Both the position numbers and the translations under genes were made by a program. This document shows, in pieces, positions 36,965 through 45,746 of a stretch of 64,000 nt of DNA. Source of the stretch: Citrobacter tructae (GTDB taxonomy: Bacteria > Pseudomonadota > Gammaproteobacteria > Enterobacterales > Enterobacteriaceae). The stretch covers positions 186,001 through 250,000 of the forward strand of contig NZ_CP038469.1 in NCBI RefSeq assembly GCF_004684345.1, given 5' to 3'. Every line of letters begins with the position of its first letter. The stretch's first letter is position 1. Below the pieces are notes generated by a model, which worked only from the letters and a program-made list of their open reading frames with translations, ran no database searches and was not told where the DNA came from.

Positions 36965-38401
36965 ATGTCCGTAATAAACAAAAATAGCGCCAGGCTACGT
37001 GATGAAGAACGTGCACGTCTAATCTGGTTACTGACCACAGATAAAGCCATTATTTCAACGCTACTGGGCAAGCTTACCCTGGCTGAGCAATATGACGTCG
37101 GTACTCTGGCCGACGATATTGCTGAGGTAGGGGCGCTGGTGGCCCATTTGCCGCCACCCGATCTTGCCGATACCCTCGAAGCATTACCCTCTGAAGAACG
37201 TCACGCGCTGTGGCGCTTGATCCAAAGCGACAAGCGTGGCTATGTGCTGCTGGAAGCATCAGAAAACGTCTGGGACGACCTGATCGACGAAATGTCCGAT
37301 CGGGAATTGCTCGACGCGCTGCAATACCTCGACATCGATGAGCAGATCTACGTGGTGCAGCATTTACCGCGTAACCTGACCGGTCGACTGCTGGCGACGT
37401 TACCGGCGGAGGAGCGCGCACGCGTGCGCCAGGTGATGCACTACGAGAAGAATCGCGTCGGTGCGATTATGGAGTTCGAAGTCATTACCGTGCGTCCGGA
37501 CGTGACGCTGGAGGTGGTTCAGCGCTACCTGCGACGACTGGGTAAAATGCCGGAGAATACCGATAAACTCTTCGTTACCGATCGCAATAAAGTTCTCGTT
37601 GGTGAACTGACATTAACCTGCATTCTGCTCAATGACGTGCAGCGCAGAGTCAGTGAAGTGATGGAAGACGATCCGCTCACCTTTGCCCCGGAAGATATCG
37701 CCGAGCACGCTGCGCGTACCTTTGAACGTGACAACCTGGTCAGTGCGGCGGTGGTGGACCCCACCGGTAAGTTAATGGGACGATTAACCATCGATGAGAT
37801 CGTCGATGTGGTGTATGAAGAAACCGACACCGACCTGCGTCGAATGGGGGGCTTAAGTGCCGGAGAAGATGTCTTTGCCCCGGTCACTAAAGCGGTAAAA
37901 ACCCGTTGGGCATGGTTGGCGGTCAATCTCTGTACTGCGTTTATCGCGTCGCGCGTGATCGACGGCTTTGAACACACGATTTCACAGCTGGTGGCGCTGG
38001 CGTCGTTAATGCCCATTGTGGCGGGGATCGGCGGCAACACCGGCAATCAGACCATTACCATGATTGTCCGCGCGCTGGCGCTGCAAAATATTCAGCCGGG
38101 AAACCTGACGTTCCTGATCCTGCGTGAAATGGGTGTGGCGCTGATTAACGGCCTTGTCTGGGGCGGGATCATGGGCGGCATCACTTGGTGGCTGTACGAT
38201 GACATTGCGCTCGGTGGTGTGATGACCCTGGCGATGATGCTCAATTTGCTGATGGCGGCAGTGATGGGCGTTATCATTCCGATGACGATGGTTAAGCTTG
38301 GGCGCGACCCGGCGGTCGGCTCAAGCGTGATGATCACCGCCATCACCGACACCGGTGGATTCTTTATTTTTCTCGGTCTGGCAACGCTGTTTTTGATGTA
38401 G
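36965..38401 (+). CDS. mgtE: Magnesium transporter MgtE
   Basis: This 478-residue MgtE/SLC41-type magnesium channel has a helical N-domain (about 30-135). A pair of CBS domains follows (about 140-265, EVITVRPDVTLEVV and DPTGKLMGRLTIDEI). Five membrane helices make up the C-terminal part, with the pore-type segment MPIVAGIGGNTGNQT. Cytosolic magnesium normally closes the channel through the N and CBS domains. The gene is absent from this locus in E. coli K-12. It has a weak ribosome site. Its last 38 bp overlap the 3' end of the opposite-strand SulP gene. Confidence 0.93.
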   Translation: MSVINKNSARLRDEERARLIWLLTTDKAIISTLLGKLTLAEQYDVGTLADDIAEVGALVAHLPPPDLADTLEALPSEERHALWRLIQSDKRGYVLLEASENVWDDLIDEMSDRELLDALQYLDIDEQIYVVQHLPRNLTGRLLATLPAEERARVRQVMHYEKNRVGAIMEFEVITVRPDVTLEVVQRYLRRLGKMPENTDKLFVTDRNKVLVGELTLTCILLNDVQRRVSEVMEDDPLTFAPEDIAEHAARTFERDNLVSAAVVDPTGKLMGRLTIDEIVDVVYEETDTDLRRMGGLSAGEDVFAPVTKAVKTRWAWLAVNLCTAFIASRVIDGFEHTISQLVALASLMPIVAGIGGNTGNQTITMIVRALALQNIQPGNLTFLILREMGVALINGLVWGGIMGGITWWLYDDIALGGVMTLAMMLNLLMAAVMGVIIPMTMVKLGRDPAVGSSVMITAITDTGGFFIFLGLATLFLM

Positions 38402-39611
38402 TGGAGCGTTTGCCTCTGATGATGCGCGGCAGGACCAGCATCGACAACACCCCGGCAACTACACCAATCGCCAGGTTGCCGGTCGACACCGTCGCGGCAA
38501 CGGTAACGAACATCACCAGCGTTTCGGTGACCGGCGCTTGTTTTAGCGCGGTGGGCTGAATGCTGTGCCAGCTGAAAGTTTTCATCGCCACAATGACCAT
38601 AATGCCTGCCAGTACCGACATGGGGATTTTCGCCATCACGTCGCTTAACGCAGTGACCAGCAGCAGTAATACCAGTCCGGCGGCGAAGGTGGAGACGCGA
38701 CTGCGTCCTTTGCCCATCTCAACGTTAACAATTGTCTGACCAATCATAGCGCATCCCGCAATGCCGCCGTAAAACCCGGCCAGAATATTGGCTATCCCCA
38801 GCCCGGCACTCTCGCGATTCTTATTCGACGGCGTAACCGTCAGGTCATCCACCAGACGGGCGGTCAACAGCGACTCCATCAAACCGACAAAAGCAATACT
38901 CAGCGCGCAAGGCCAGATAATCGCCAGCGTTTGCAGATTGAGCGGTACGAGTAACGGCGTTAATCCTGGCAGGCCGCCGCTCATTGAACCTTCGTCACCG
39001 ACGGTCGGTAACAGTTGCCCGCTGGTGACAGTGAATATCGTCAGCAGCACGATGGCAATCAGCGGCGCGGGAATGCTTTTAATAAACCGTGGCACCCACA
39101 ACACGATCAGCAGTGTCAGGACAAATAGCCCCCAGATTATCGGGCTTTTACTCCAGAAGTGCGGAACCTGAGCAAATAAAATCAATATGCCCAGCGCGTT
39201 AACAAAACCGGTCATCACGGCGGTAGGGATAAAACGCATCAAACGCGCCATTCCCAATACGCCAAACAGGATTTGGATAATCCCGGCCAGCACAACCGCA
39301 GGCAGGATGTACTGTACGCCGTGTTGATGCACCATCGGGCCAATCACCAGCGCAACCGATCCGGCTGCGGCGGTAACCATGGCAGGACGACCGCCTAAAA
39401 AGGACATCGCCAGACACAGGACAACTGAAGCAATCAGGCTGACGTTAGGGTCCACACCGGCGATGACAGAAAAGGAAATGACTTCCGGGATCAGCGCCAG
39501 AGCCGTGACCACGCCGGCCAGCGTTTCGCGCATCAGCAGGCGGGGTTTACGTAGCACAACGCCGACGGAATGCTCCGCTGCTGTGGCGAGGGATGAATGA
39601 GTCGCAGACAT
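38364..39611 (-). CDS. SulP-family anion transporter without STAS domain
   Basis: This 415-residue inner-membrane protein has about 11-12 hydrophobic helices. SulP hallmarks are visible: ALALIPEVISFSVIAGVDP near the start, GGRPAMVTAAAGSVALVI, and the central VGLMESLLTARLVDD and GGIAGCAMIGQT segments. Typical SulP proteins end in a cytoplasmic STAS domain; here the chain stops about 15 residues after the last helix. The substrate could be sulfate, bicarbonate or another anion and cannot be fixed from sequence. The last 12 codons and stop lie antisense to the mgtE end. Confidence 0.85.
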   Translation of the reverse strand: MSATHSSLATAAEHSVGVVLRKPRLLMRETLAGVVTALALIPEVISFSVIAGVDPNVSLIASVVLCLAMSFLGGRPAMVTAAAGSVALVIGPMVHQHGVQYILPAVVLAGIIQILFGVLGMARLMRFIPTAVMTGFVNALGILILFAQVPHFWSKSPIIWGLFVLTLLIVLWVPRFIKSIPAPLIAIVLLTIFTVTSGQLLPTVGDEGSMSGGLPGLTPLLVPLNLQTLAIIWPCALSIAFVGLMESLLTARLVDDLTVTPSNKNRESAGLGIANILAGFYGGIAGCAMIGQTIVNVEMGKGRSRVSTFAAGLVLLLLVTALSDVMAKIPMSVLAGIMVIVAMKTFSWHSIQPTALKQAPVTETLVMFVTVAATVSTGNLAIGVVAGVLSMLVLPRIIRGKRSTTSKTALPDREK

Positions 39612-39822
39612 AGTTACTCTCAGGTCAGAAATGGCCTGATAACAGCAGACCGACAGGCATCCGTGCGGTGAATAGCAAAGCGCAGCATAGTACCCGCCTG
39701 ACGGGCGGGTTTCCAGAAATGATTGTCAATAACCGTATAAAGAATCAACTTATTAATAACATTTTTAAAATTTAAATATAATTTATAAACAATATTTAAT
39801 TATTTTTACTTAAGTGTTACCG

Positions 39823-39851
39823 TTGACACCGTTCGATTTTCACCTGCATTA
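39823..39851 (+). promoter_or_regulatory. Candidate mqo promoter
   Basis: A perfect TTGACA (39823-39828) is followed after 17 bp by GCATTA (39846-39851) as a poor -10. The 278-bp spacer between the SulP gene and mqo is very AT-rich around 39740-39815. Known mqo control in E. coli is by ArcA; I cannot place an ArcA box with confidence. Confidence 0.4.
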
Positions 39852-39889
39852 AAAGCAAAAAGCGATACTAAAAGTAAGGCATTAACATT

Positions 39890-41551
39890 ATGAAAAAAGT
39901 GACTGCCATGCTCTTCACCATGGCCTTGGGGCTGAATGTTGTCTCTATGACGGCAAAAGCGAAAGCGGTGGAAGAGCAGGAAACGGATGTACTGTTGATT
40001 GGTGGCGGTATTATGAGCGCCACGTTAGGCACCTATTTACAGGCGCTGGAACCACAATGGTCAATGACCATGGTTGAGCGACTGGATGGCGTTGCCGAGG
40101 AGAGTTCAAACGGCTGGAACAATGCCGGCACCGGCCACTCGGCACTGATGGAGCTGAACTACACGCCTAAAAAAGCTGACGGTACCGTCAGCATTGAAAA
40201 GGCCGTCGAAATTAACGAAGCCTTCCAGATTTCCCGTCAGTTTTGGGCCTATCAGGTCAACAACGACGTGATGCATGATCCGCGTTCATTTATCACTACC
40301 GTGCCACATATGAGCTTCGTCTGGGGTGATGAGAACGTCAACTTCCTGCGCGCGCGTTATAAAGCCCTTCAACAGAGCTCTCTGTTCCGTGGTATGCGCT
40401 ATTCCGAAGATCACGCACAGATCAAAGAGTGGGCGCCACTGGTGATGGAAGGGCGCGATCCAAATCAGAAAGTGGCGGCGACGCGTACAGAGATTGGTAC
40501 TGACGTCAACTACGGTGAAATTACGCGTCAGCTGATTGCCTCGTTGCAGAAAAAGCCCAACTTTGCGCTGCAGCTAAGCACCGAAGTGCGTGGTTTTAAA
40601 CGCAATGCGGATAACAGCTGGACGGTCACGGTTGCTGATCTGAAAAACAACGAAGCGGAACACGACATTAAGGCTAAGTTTGTCTTTATTGGTGCTGGTG
40701 GTGCTGCGCTGAAGCTGTTGCAGGAAACTGACATCCCGGAAGCGAAAGGTTACGCCGGATTCCCGGTTGGCGGGCAGTTCCTGGTAGCGGAAAACCCGGA
40801 CGTGGTGAATCGCCATCTGGCAAAAGTATACGGTCAGGCCTCTGTTGGTGCACCTCCGATGTCCGTGCCGCACATTGATACCCGCATTCTGGATGGCAAA
40901 CGCGTGGTGCTGTTTGGGCCATTTGCGACATTCTCCACCAAGTTCCTGAAAAACGGTTCATTGTGGGATCTGCTGAGCTCGACGACCACGTCGAACTTTA
41001 TGCCGATGGTCAACGTGGGTCTGGATAACTTCGATCTGGTGAAATACCTGGTAAGCCAGGTGATGCTCAGCGACGACGACCGCTTTGCTGCGCTGCAGGA
41101 ATACTACCCGCAGGCGAAGAAAGAAGACTGGCGTTTGTGGCAGGCTGGCCAGCGCGTACAGATCATCAAAAGTGATGAAGATAAGGGCGGCGTGTTGCGC
41201 CTGGGTACCGAAGTGGTGAGTGATAAAGACGGTACGATTGCTGCGCTGCTGGGCGCGTCACCGGGTGCGTCAACCGCGGCACCGATCATGCTGCATCTGA
41301 TGGAAAAAGTGTTTAAAGATAAAGTCGCTAGCCCGGAGTGGCAGGCGAAGCTGAAAACGATTATTCCGTCCTATGGCACGAAGCTGAACGGTAACGTTGA
41401 GGCCACGGAACAAGAGCTGCAGTACACCAGTGAAGTTTTGGGTCTGAAATATGACAAGCCGCAGGCGGCTGACGAAACGCCTCAACCGCAGTTAAAACCT
41501 CAGGCTCAACCTCAGCCAGAGCAGAAAGCGGTGGCGGATATCGCACTGTAA
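39890..41551 (+). CDS. mqo: Malate:quinone oxidoreductase Mqo
   Basis: This 553-residue peripheral membrane flavoenzyme oxidises malate to oxaloacetate and reduces the quinone pool. A signal-like hydrophobic N-terminus (residues 1-27) precedes the FAD fold TDVLLIGGGIMSATLG. The family segment ESSNGWNNAGTGHSALMELNY follows. The catalytic body is nearly identical to E. coli Mqo (548 residues). The C-terminal tail is longer and rich in Pro and Gln (QPQLKPQAQPQPEQK). A TAAGG ribosome site lies at 39876-39880. Confidence 0.96.
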   Translation: MKKVTAMLFTMALGLNVVSMTAKAKAVEEQETDVLLIGGGIMSATLGTYLQALEPQWSMTMVERLDGVAEESSNGWNNAGTGHSALMELNYTPKKADGTVSIEKAVEINEAFQISRQFWAYQVNNDVMHDPRSFITTVPHMSFVWGDENVNFLRARYKALQQSSLFRGMRYSEDHAQIKEWAPLVMEGRDPNQKVAATRTEIGTDVNYGEITRQLIASLQKKPNFALQLSTEVRGFKRNADNSWTVTVADLKNNEAEHDIKAKFVFIGAGGAALKLLQETDIPEAKGYAGFPVGGQFLVAENPDVVNRHLAKVYGQASVGAPPMSVPHIDTRILDGKRVVLFGPFATFSTKFLKNGSLWDLLSSTTTSNFMPMVNVGLDNFDLVKYLVSQVMLSDDDRFAALQEYYPQAKKEDWRLWQAGQRVQIIKSDEDKGGVLRLGTEVVSDKDGTIAALLGASPGASTAAPIMLHLMEKVFKDKVASPEWQAKLKTIIPSYGTKLNGNVEATEQELQYTSEVLGLKYDKPQAADETPQPQLKPQAQPQPEQKAVADIAL

Positions 41552-41556
41552 ACAAA

Positions 41557-41592
41557 ATGCCCGATGGCGGCACAAATGCTGCCATCGGGCAT
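41557..41592. terminator. Bidirectional hairpin between mqo and eco
   Basis: A perfect 12-bp inverted repeat (ATGCCCGATGGC, 12-base loop) separates the convergent mqo and eco stop codons. There is a short T-rich tail on the plus side and an A-rich flank on the other. It probably terminates both transcripts. Confidence 0.75.
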
Positions 41593-41599
41593 TCTTCAA

Positions 41600-42109
41600 T
41601 TAACGTACGACTGCGTTCTGTACGTTCTCGTCTGCTTTCCAGATACGGTATTTCACTTCTACGTTTTCCGGGGTGTAGACAACAATCGGTAATTTGCTGT
41701 TGTAACGCAGCATCCCGTCGTCACCCAGATGAGCGGTGATGAATTTCTTCTCTTTCTTACCTTCCGGGCAGGCCATCATGGTTGAAACCGGAGAGGTGAC
41801 TTTGTCGAATACGTAGTAGTCATAACCCCAACCTTCCAGCGTTTTGCTGTCCAGTTCTCCGCCAAGGCGATGTTGGTTACAGTCAACTTCCAGCGTTTGG
41901 CCGATCAACAGTTCTACCTTTAGAGTAGATTCATCTTTCTCGGGAGTAAGTTGGATAACCTGGCGTTTCATCCCTTTTTCCGCTTTAGGATAAGGGGCGA
42001 CTTTTTCCAGCGGCTGAGCATTGGTATCACTGGTTACTGCCCATGCAGAGGTGCTGGCAAAGGTGGCTAACAGGACGGCAGGAACGATGGTCTTCATCTT
42101 ATTGTTCAC
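41600..42109 (-). CDS. eco: Ecotin, periplasmic serine protease inhibitor
   Basis: This periplasmic dimeric inhibitor blocks trypsin-, chymotrypsin- and elastase-type proteases. The reactive loop STMMACP carries the P1 Met, and the two conserved cysteines flank it. The signal peptide ends STSAWA. Two starts are possible. A GTG at 42109 (169 residues) has AAGGA about 7 bp upstream. The ATG at 42097 (165 residues) matches the E. coli start MKTI but sits about 19 bp from that site. I report the GTG form; the mature protein is unaffected. Confidence 0.94.
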   Translation of the reverse strand: MNNKMKTIVPAVLLATFASTSAWAVTSDTNAQPLEKVAPYPKAEKGMKRQVIQLTPEKDESTLKVELLIGQTLEVDCNQHRLGGELDSKTLEGWGYDYYVFDKVTSPVSTMMACPEGKKEKKFITAHLGDDGMLRYNSKLPIVVYTPENVEVKYRIWKADENVQNAVVR

Positions 42110-42512
42110 AGTATTTCCTTTCTTCTGTTTTCTGAACGTGTTTGTGGCAGGTTAACATATTCATATCAGCTATTAATCTAGATTTACTTATATTTTAAGT
42201 GCGTTAGTCAATGATTTTAGATTCACGCAGTGATATATCCTAAGATTTATCTTATTTTTAAGATAAATCTCTTTCGTGCTTGATCGCTATATAGATGAAT
42301 ATATAACTCATTGAAATGTGAGCAAAATCGTGTTTTTTTCTATCAACCCCACACTCTTTTGATCCGGCAACAGCATTTACCCCAATTGGGGTATGCACCT
42401 CTAACACATCCTGAAATATCTTACTGTTAAAAATAACTACTCATAAATAGTGCGGTTTTTGATTGTCGTTCAACCCGCTCAGGGAGAGCGTCATTTATGG
42501 AAGGGCAATGTC
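42110..42512. promoter_or_regulatory. eco/napF divergent control region
   Basis: This 403-bp AT-rich region holds the nap promoter. An FNR-like site TTGAT, 4 bases, CAACA lies at 42359-42372. A perfect NarP-type 7-2-7 palindrome (TACCCCA, AT, TGGGGTA) lies at 42378-42393. Their centres are 20 bp apart, which equals the -64.5 and -44.5 arrangement of E. coli nap and predicts transcription from near 42430. A separate 11-bp perfect inverted repeat (AGATTTATCTT, arms 42243-42253 and 42260-42270) lies nearer eco and has no clear role. Confidence 0.8.
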
Positions 42513-43004
42513 ATGGTTGATTTATCCCGTCGAAGCATGTTGACAGGTAGCTGGCGTAACGCCGGCAACGGGATCCGTCCGCCATGGAGCAAGGAAGAAT
42601 CACACTTTCTGGCTCATTGCCTCCGTTGTGACGCCTGCGTTCAGGCGTGTGAAACCGACATCCTGCAGCGAGGCCAGGGTGGTTATCCGAGCGTAAATTT
42701 CAAACACGGCGAGTGCAGCTTTTGTTACGCCTGCGCGCAAGCCTGCCCCGAATCACTCTTTCTTCCGCGCCACACCAGGGCCTGGGATCTGAATTTTACG
42801 ATCGGTGAAAACTGTCTCGCAAATCAGTCTGTTGAGTGCCATCGCTGTCAGGATAGTTGTGAACCCATGGCCATTTCCTTTCGCCCCACGCTGTCCGGTA
42901 TTTATCAGCCACAGCTCGACAATCAAGCCTGTAACGGATGCGGTGCGTGCGTCGCCACCTGTCCGGTATCAGCCATTAATGCGGAGTACAACCATGGACA
43001 CTAA
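42513..43004 (+). CDS. napF: Ferredoxin-type protein NapF
   Basis: This 163-residue cytoplasmic iron-sulfur protein assists maturation of NapA. It carries several cysteine clusters: CLRCDACVQACE, CSFCYACAQACP, CHRCQDSCEP and CNGCGACVATCP. The ATG at 42513 gives the E. coli-like N-terminus (VDLSRRSMLTG), with AAGGG about 8 bp upstream. It is the first gene of the nap-ccm supercluster and overlaps napD by 11 bp. Confidence 0.94.
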   Translation: MVDLSRRSMLTGSWRNAGNGIRPPWSKEESHFLAHCLRCDACVQACETDILQRGQGGYPSVNFKHGECSFCYACAQACPESLFLPRHTRAWDLNFTIGENCLANQSVECHRCQDSCEPMAISFRPTLSGIYQPQLDNQACNGCGACVATCPVSAINAEYNHGH

Positions 43005-43257
43005 CTGGCAGGTTTGCAGCCTGGTCGTTCAGGCCAAAAGTCAGCACATCAACGATATCGCTACGCAGTTACGTTCGTTTCCTGGTTGCGAAGTTGCACT
43101 GAGTGATGTGGGGAGCGGACAACTGATTGTGGTGGTAGAAGCAGAGCACAGTGAAACGCTAATGAAAACAATTGAGTCGGTACGCAACGTTGCAGGCGTA
43201 CTGGCGGTGTCGCTGGTTTATCACCAGCAGGATGATCAAGGTGAGGAAACACCATGA
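42994..43257 (+). CDS. napD: NapA signal-peptide-binding chaperone NapD
   Basis: This 87-residue cytoplasmic chaperone binds the twin-arginine signal of NapA and delays export until the molybdenum cofactor is loaded. The small ferredoxin-like fold shows the pattern WQVCSLVVQAK and GQLIVVVEAE. Length equals E. coli NapD from this ATG. It overlaps napF by 11 bp and napA by 4 bp, which implies tight translational coupling with its client. Confidence 0.95.
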   Translation: MDTNWQVCSLVVQAKSQHINDIATQLRSFPGCEVALSDVGSGQLIVVVEAEHSETLMKTIESVRNVAGVLAVSLVYHQQDDQGEETP

Positions 43258-45740
43258 AACTCAGTCGTCGTAGCTTTATGAAAGCTAACGCCGTTGCGGC
43301 CGCTGCGGCGGCTGCCGGGTTAAGCGTGCCGGGCGTTGCCCGCGCGGTAGTCGGTCAGCAAGAGGCCATTAAATGGGACAAAGCTCCGTGCCGTTTTTGC
43401 GGTACCGGTTGTGGCGTATTGGTAGGTACCCAGCAAGGGCGTGTTGTGGCATGTCAGGGCGACCCGGATGCGCCAGTTAACCGTGGTCTTAACTGCATCA
43501 AAGGTTATTTCCTGCCGAAAATCATGTACGGAAAAGACCGTTTAACGCAGCCGATGCTGCGCATGAAAGATGGCAAATATCACAAAGAAGGCGAGTTCAC
43601 TCCGATCAGTTGGGACCAGGCTTTTGATGTGATGGAAGAAAAATTCAAAGCGTCACTGAAAGAGAAAGGACCCGATGCCATCGGCATGTTTGGTTCCGGT
43701 CAGTGGACCATCTGGGAAGGCTATGCCGCAGCGAAGCTGTTCAAAGCCGGTTTCCGTACCAACAATATCGACCCGAATGCGCGTCACTGCATGGCGTCGG
43801 CGGTAGTTGGCTTTATGCGTACCTTCGGTATGGATGAGCCGATGGGCTGCTATGACGATATCGAGCATGCGGATGCTTTCGTGCTGTGGGGCGCGAATAT
43901 GGCGGAGATGCATCCGATCCTGTGGTCGCGCATCACCAACCGTCGCCTGTCCGATCCCAATGTTAACGTCGCGGTACTCTCCACCTTCCAGCACCGCAGC
44001 TTTGAGCTGGCGGATAACGGTATGGTCTTCACGCCGCAAACCGATCTGGTGATCCTTAACTATATCGCCAACTACATCATTCAAAACAATGCGATAAACC
44101 AGGATTTCTTTAGCAAACACGTTAACCTGCGTAAAGGGGTGACGGACATCGGCTACGGTCTGCGTCCAACTCATCCGCTGGAAAAAGCAGCGAAAAACCC
44201 TGGGTCCGATGCTTCTGAGCCGATGAGCTTTGAGGACTACAAGGCTTTCGTTGCCGAGTACACGCTGGATAAAACCGCCGAAATGACCGGTGTACCGAAA
44301 GATCAGCTGGAACAGCTGGCGCAGTTGTATGCCGACCCGAAGAAGAAAGTCATCTCCTACTGGACGATGGGCTTTAACCAGCACACCCGCGGTGTGTGGG
44401 CCAACAACCTGGTCTACAACCTGCACCTGTTGACCGGTAAAATCTCTCAGCCAGGCTGTGGTCCGTTCTCTCTGACCGGCCAGCCTTCTGCCTGTGGTAC
44501 CGCGCGTGAAGTTGGGACATTTTCCCACCGTCTGCCTGCGGACATGGTGGTGACGAACGAAAAACACCGCGATATCTGCGAGAAGCACTGGAATATTCCG
44601 GCGGGGACCATTCCGGCCAAAGTCGGCCTGCACGCCGTGGCGCAAGACCGTGCGCTGAAAGATGGCAAGCTCAATGTCTACTGGGCGATGTGTACCAACA
44701 ACATGCAGGCGGGTCCGAACATCAACGAAGAGCGTATGCCGGGGTGGCGCGATCCGCGCAACTTCATCATCGTCTCCGATCCGTACCCGACGGTCAGCGC
44801 CCTGTCGGCCGACCTGATCCTGCCGACCGCAATGTGGGTAGAGAAAGAAGGCGCCTACGGTAACGCCGAGCGTCGTACTCAGTTCTGGCGTCAACAGATT
44901 AAAGCGCCGGGTGAATCAAAATCGGATCTGTGGCAGTTGGTGCAGTTCTCTCGCCGCTTCAAAACAGAAGAAGTGTGGCCGGAAGAGCTGCTGGCACAGA
45001 AACCGGAACTGCGCGGCAAAACGCTGTATGACGTACTGTTTGCCACGCCAGCAGTGACGAAATTCCCGGTGGCTGAACTGGCTGAAGATCAACTGAACGA
45101 TGAATCCCGCGAGCTGGGCTTCTATCTGCAAAAAGGGCTGTTCGAAGAGTACGCCTGGTTTGGTCGCGGTCACGGGCACGACCTTGCGCCATTCGACGAT
45201 TACCACAAAGCGCGCGGTTTACGCTGGCCGGTGGTCGAGGGTAAAGAGACCCAGTGGCGCTACAGCGAAGGTAACGATCCTTACGTGAAGGCTGGCGAAA
45301 GCTACAAGTTCTACGGTAAGCCGGATGGCAAAGCGGTTATCTTCGCGCTGCCGTTTGAACCTGCCGCCGAAGCGCCAGATAAAGAGTACGACCTGTGGCT
45401 CTCTACCGGTCGCGTGCTGGAGCACTGGCATACCGGCAGTATGACTCGCCGCGTGCCTGAACTGCACCGTGCCTTCCCGGAAGCCGTGCTGTTTATCCAT
45501 CCGCTGGATGCGAAAGCGCGCGATCTGCGTCGCGGAGACAAGGTCAAAGTGGTTTCCCGTCGTGGCGAAGTGATTTCGATTGTTGAAACGCGTGGTCGTA
45601 ACCGTCCGCCGCAGGGGCTGGTGTACATGCCGTTCTTCGACGCCGCACAACTGGTGAACAACCTGACGCTGGATGCGACGGATCCGCTCTCTAAAGAGAC
45701 GGATTTCAAGAAGTGTGCTGTGAAACTGGCGAAGGTGTAA
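43254..45740 (+). CDS. napA: Periplasmic nitrate reductase catalytic subunit NapA
   Basis: This 828-residue molybdoenzyme reduces nitrate to nitrite in the periplasm. A Tat signal starts with SRRSFMK and ends near residue 31 (ARA). A [4Fe-4S] motif follows (CRFCGTGCGV with a later cysteine in NCIKGYF). The molybdenum ligand is Cys179 in NARHCMAS, and the bis-MGD domains run to the end. Length equals E. coli NapA. It receives electrons from NapC through NapB. Confidence 0.97.
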   Translation: MKLSRRSFMKANAVAAAAAAAGLSVPGVARAVVGQQEAIKWDKAPCRFCGTGCGVLVGTQQGRVVACQGDPDAPVNRGLNCIKGYFLPKIMYGKDRLTQPMLRMKDGKYHKEGEFTPISWDQAFDVMEEKFKASLKEKGPDAIGMFGSGQWTIWEGYAAAKLFKAGFRTNNIDPNARHCMASAVVGFMRTFGMDEPMGCYDDIEHADAFVLWGANMAEMHPILWSRITNRRLSDPNVNVAVLSTFQHRSFELADNGMVFTPQTDLVILNYIANYIIQNNAINQDFFSKHVNLRKGVTDIGYGLRPTHPLEKAAKNPGSDASEPMSFEDYKAFVAEYTLDKTAEMTGVPKDQLEQLAQLYADPKKKVISYWTMGFNQHTRGVWANNLVYNLHLLTGKISQPGCGPFSLTGQPSACGTAREVGTFSHRLPADMVVTNEKHRDICEKHWNIPAGTIPAKVGLHAVAQDRALKDGKLNVYWAMCTNNMQAGPNINEERMPGWRDPRNFIIVSDPYPTVSALSADLILPTAMWVEKEGAYGNAERRTQFWRQQIKAPGESKSDLWQLVQFSRRFKTEEVWPEELLAQKPELRGKTLYDVLFATPAVTKFPVAELAEDQLNDESRELGFYLQKGLFEEYAWFGRGHGHDLAPFDDYHKARGLRWPVVEGKETQWRYSEGNDPYVKAGESYKFYGKPDGKAVIFALPFEPAAEAPDKEYDLWLSTGRVLEHWHTGSMTRRVPELHRAFPEAVLFIHPLDAKARDLRRGDKVKVVSRRGEVISIVETRGRNRPPQGLVYMPFFDAAQLVNNLTLDATDPLSKETDFKKCAVKLAKV

Positions 45741-45746
45741 CGCGTT

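Noticed and set aside
43653..44894. A 413-codon open frame antisense to napA
   Set aside because: It is a shadow of napA codon usage; its composition is rich in Arg, His and Val and shows no domain.
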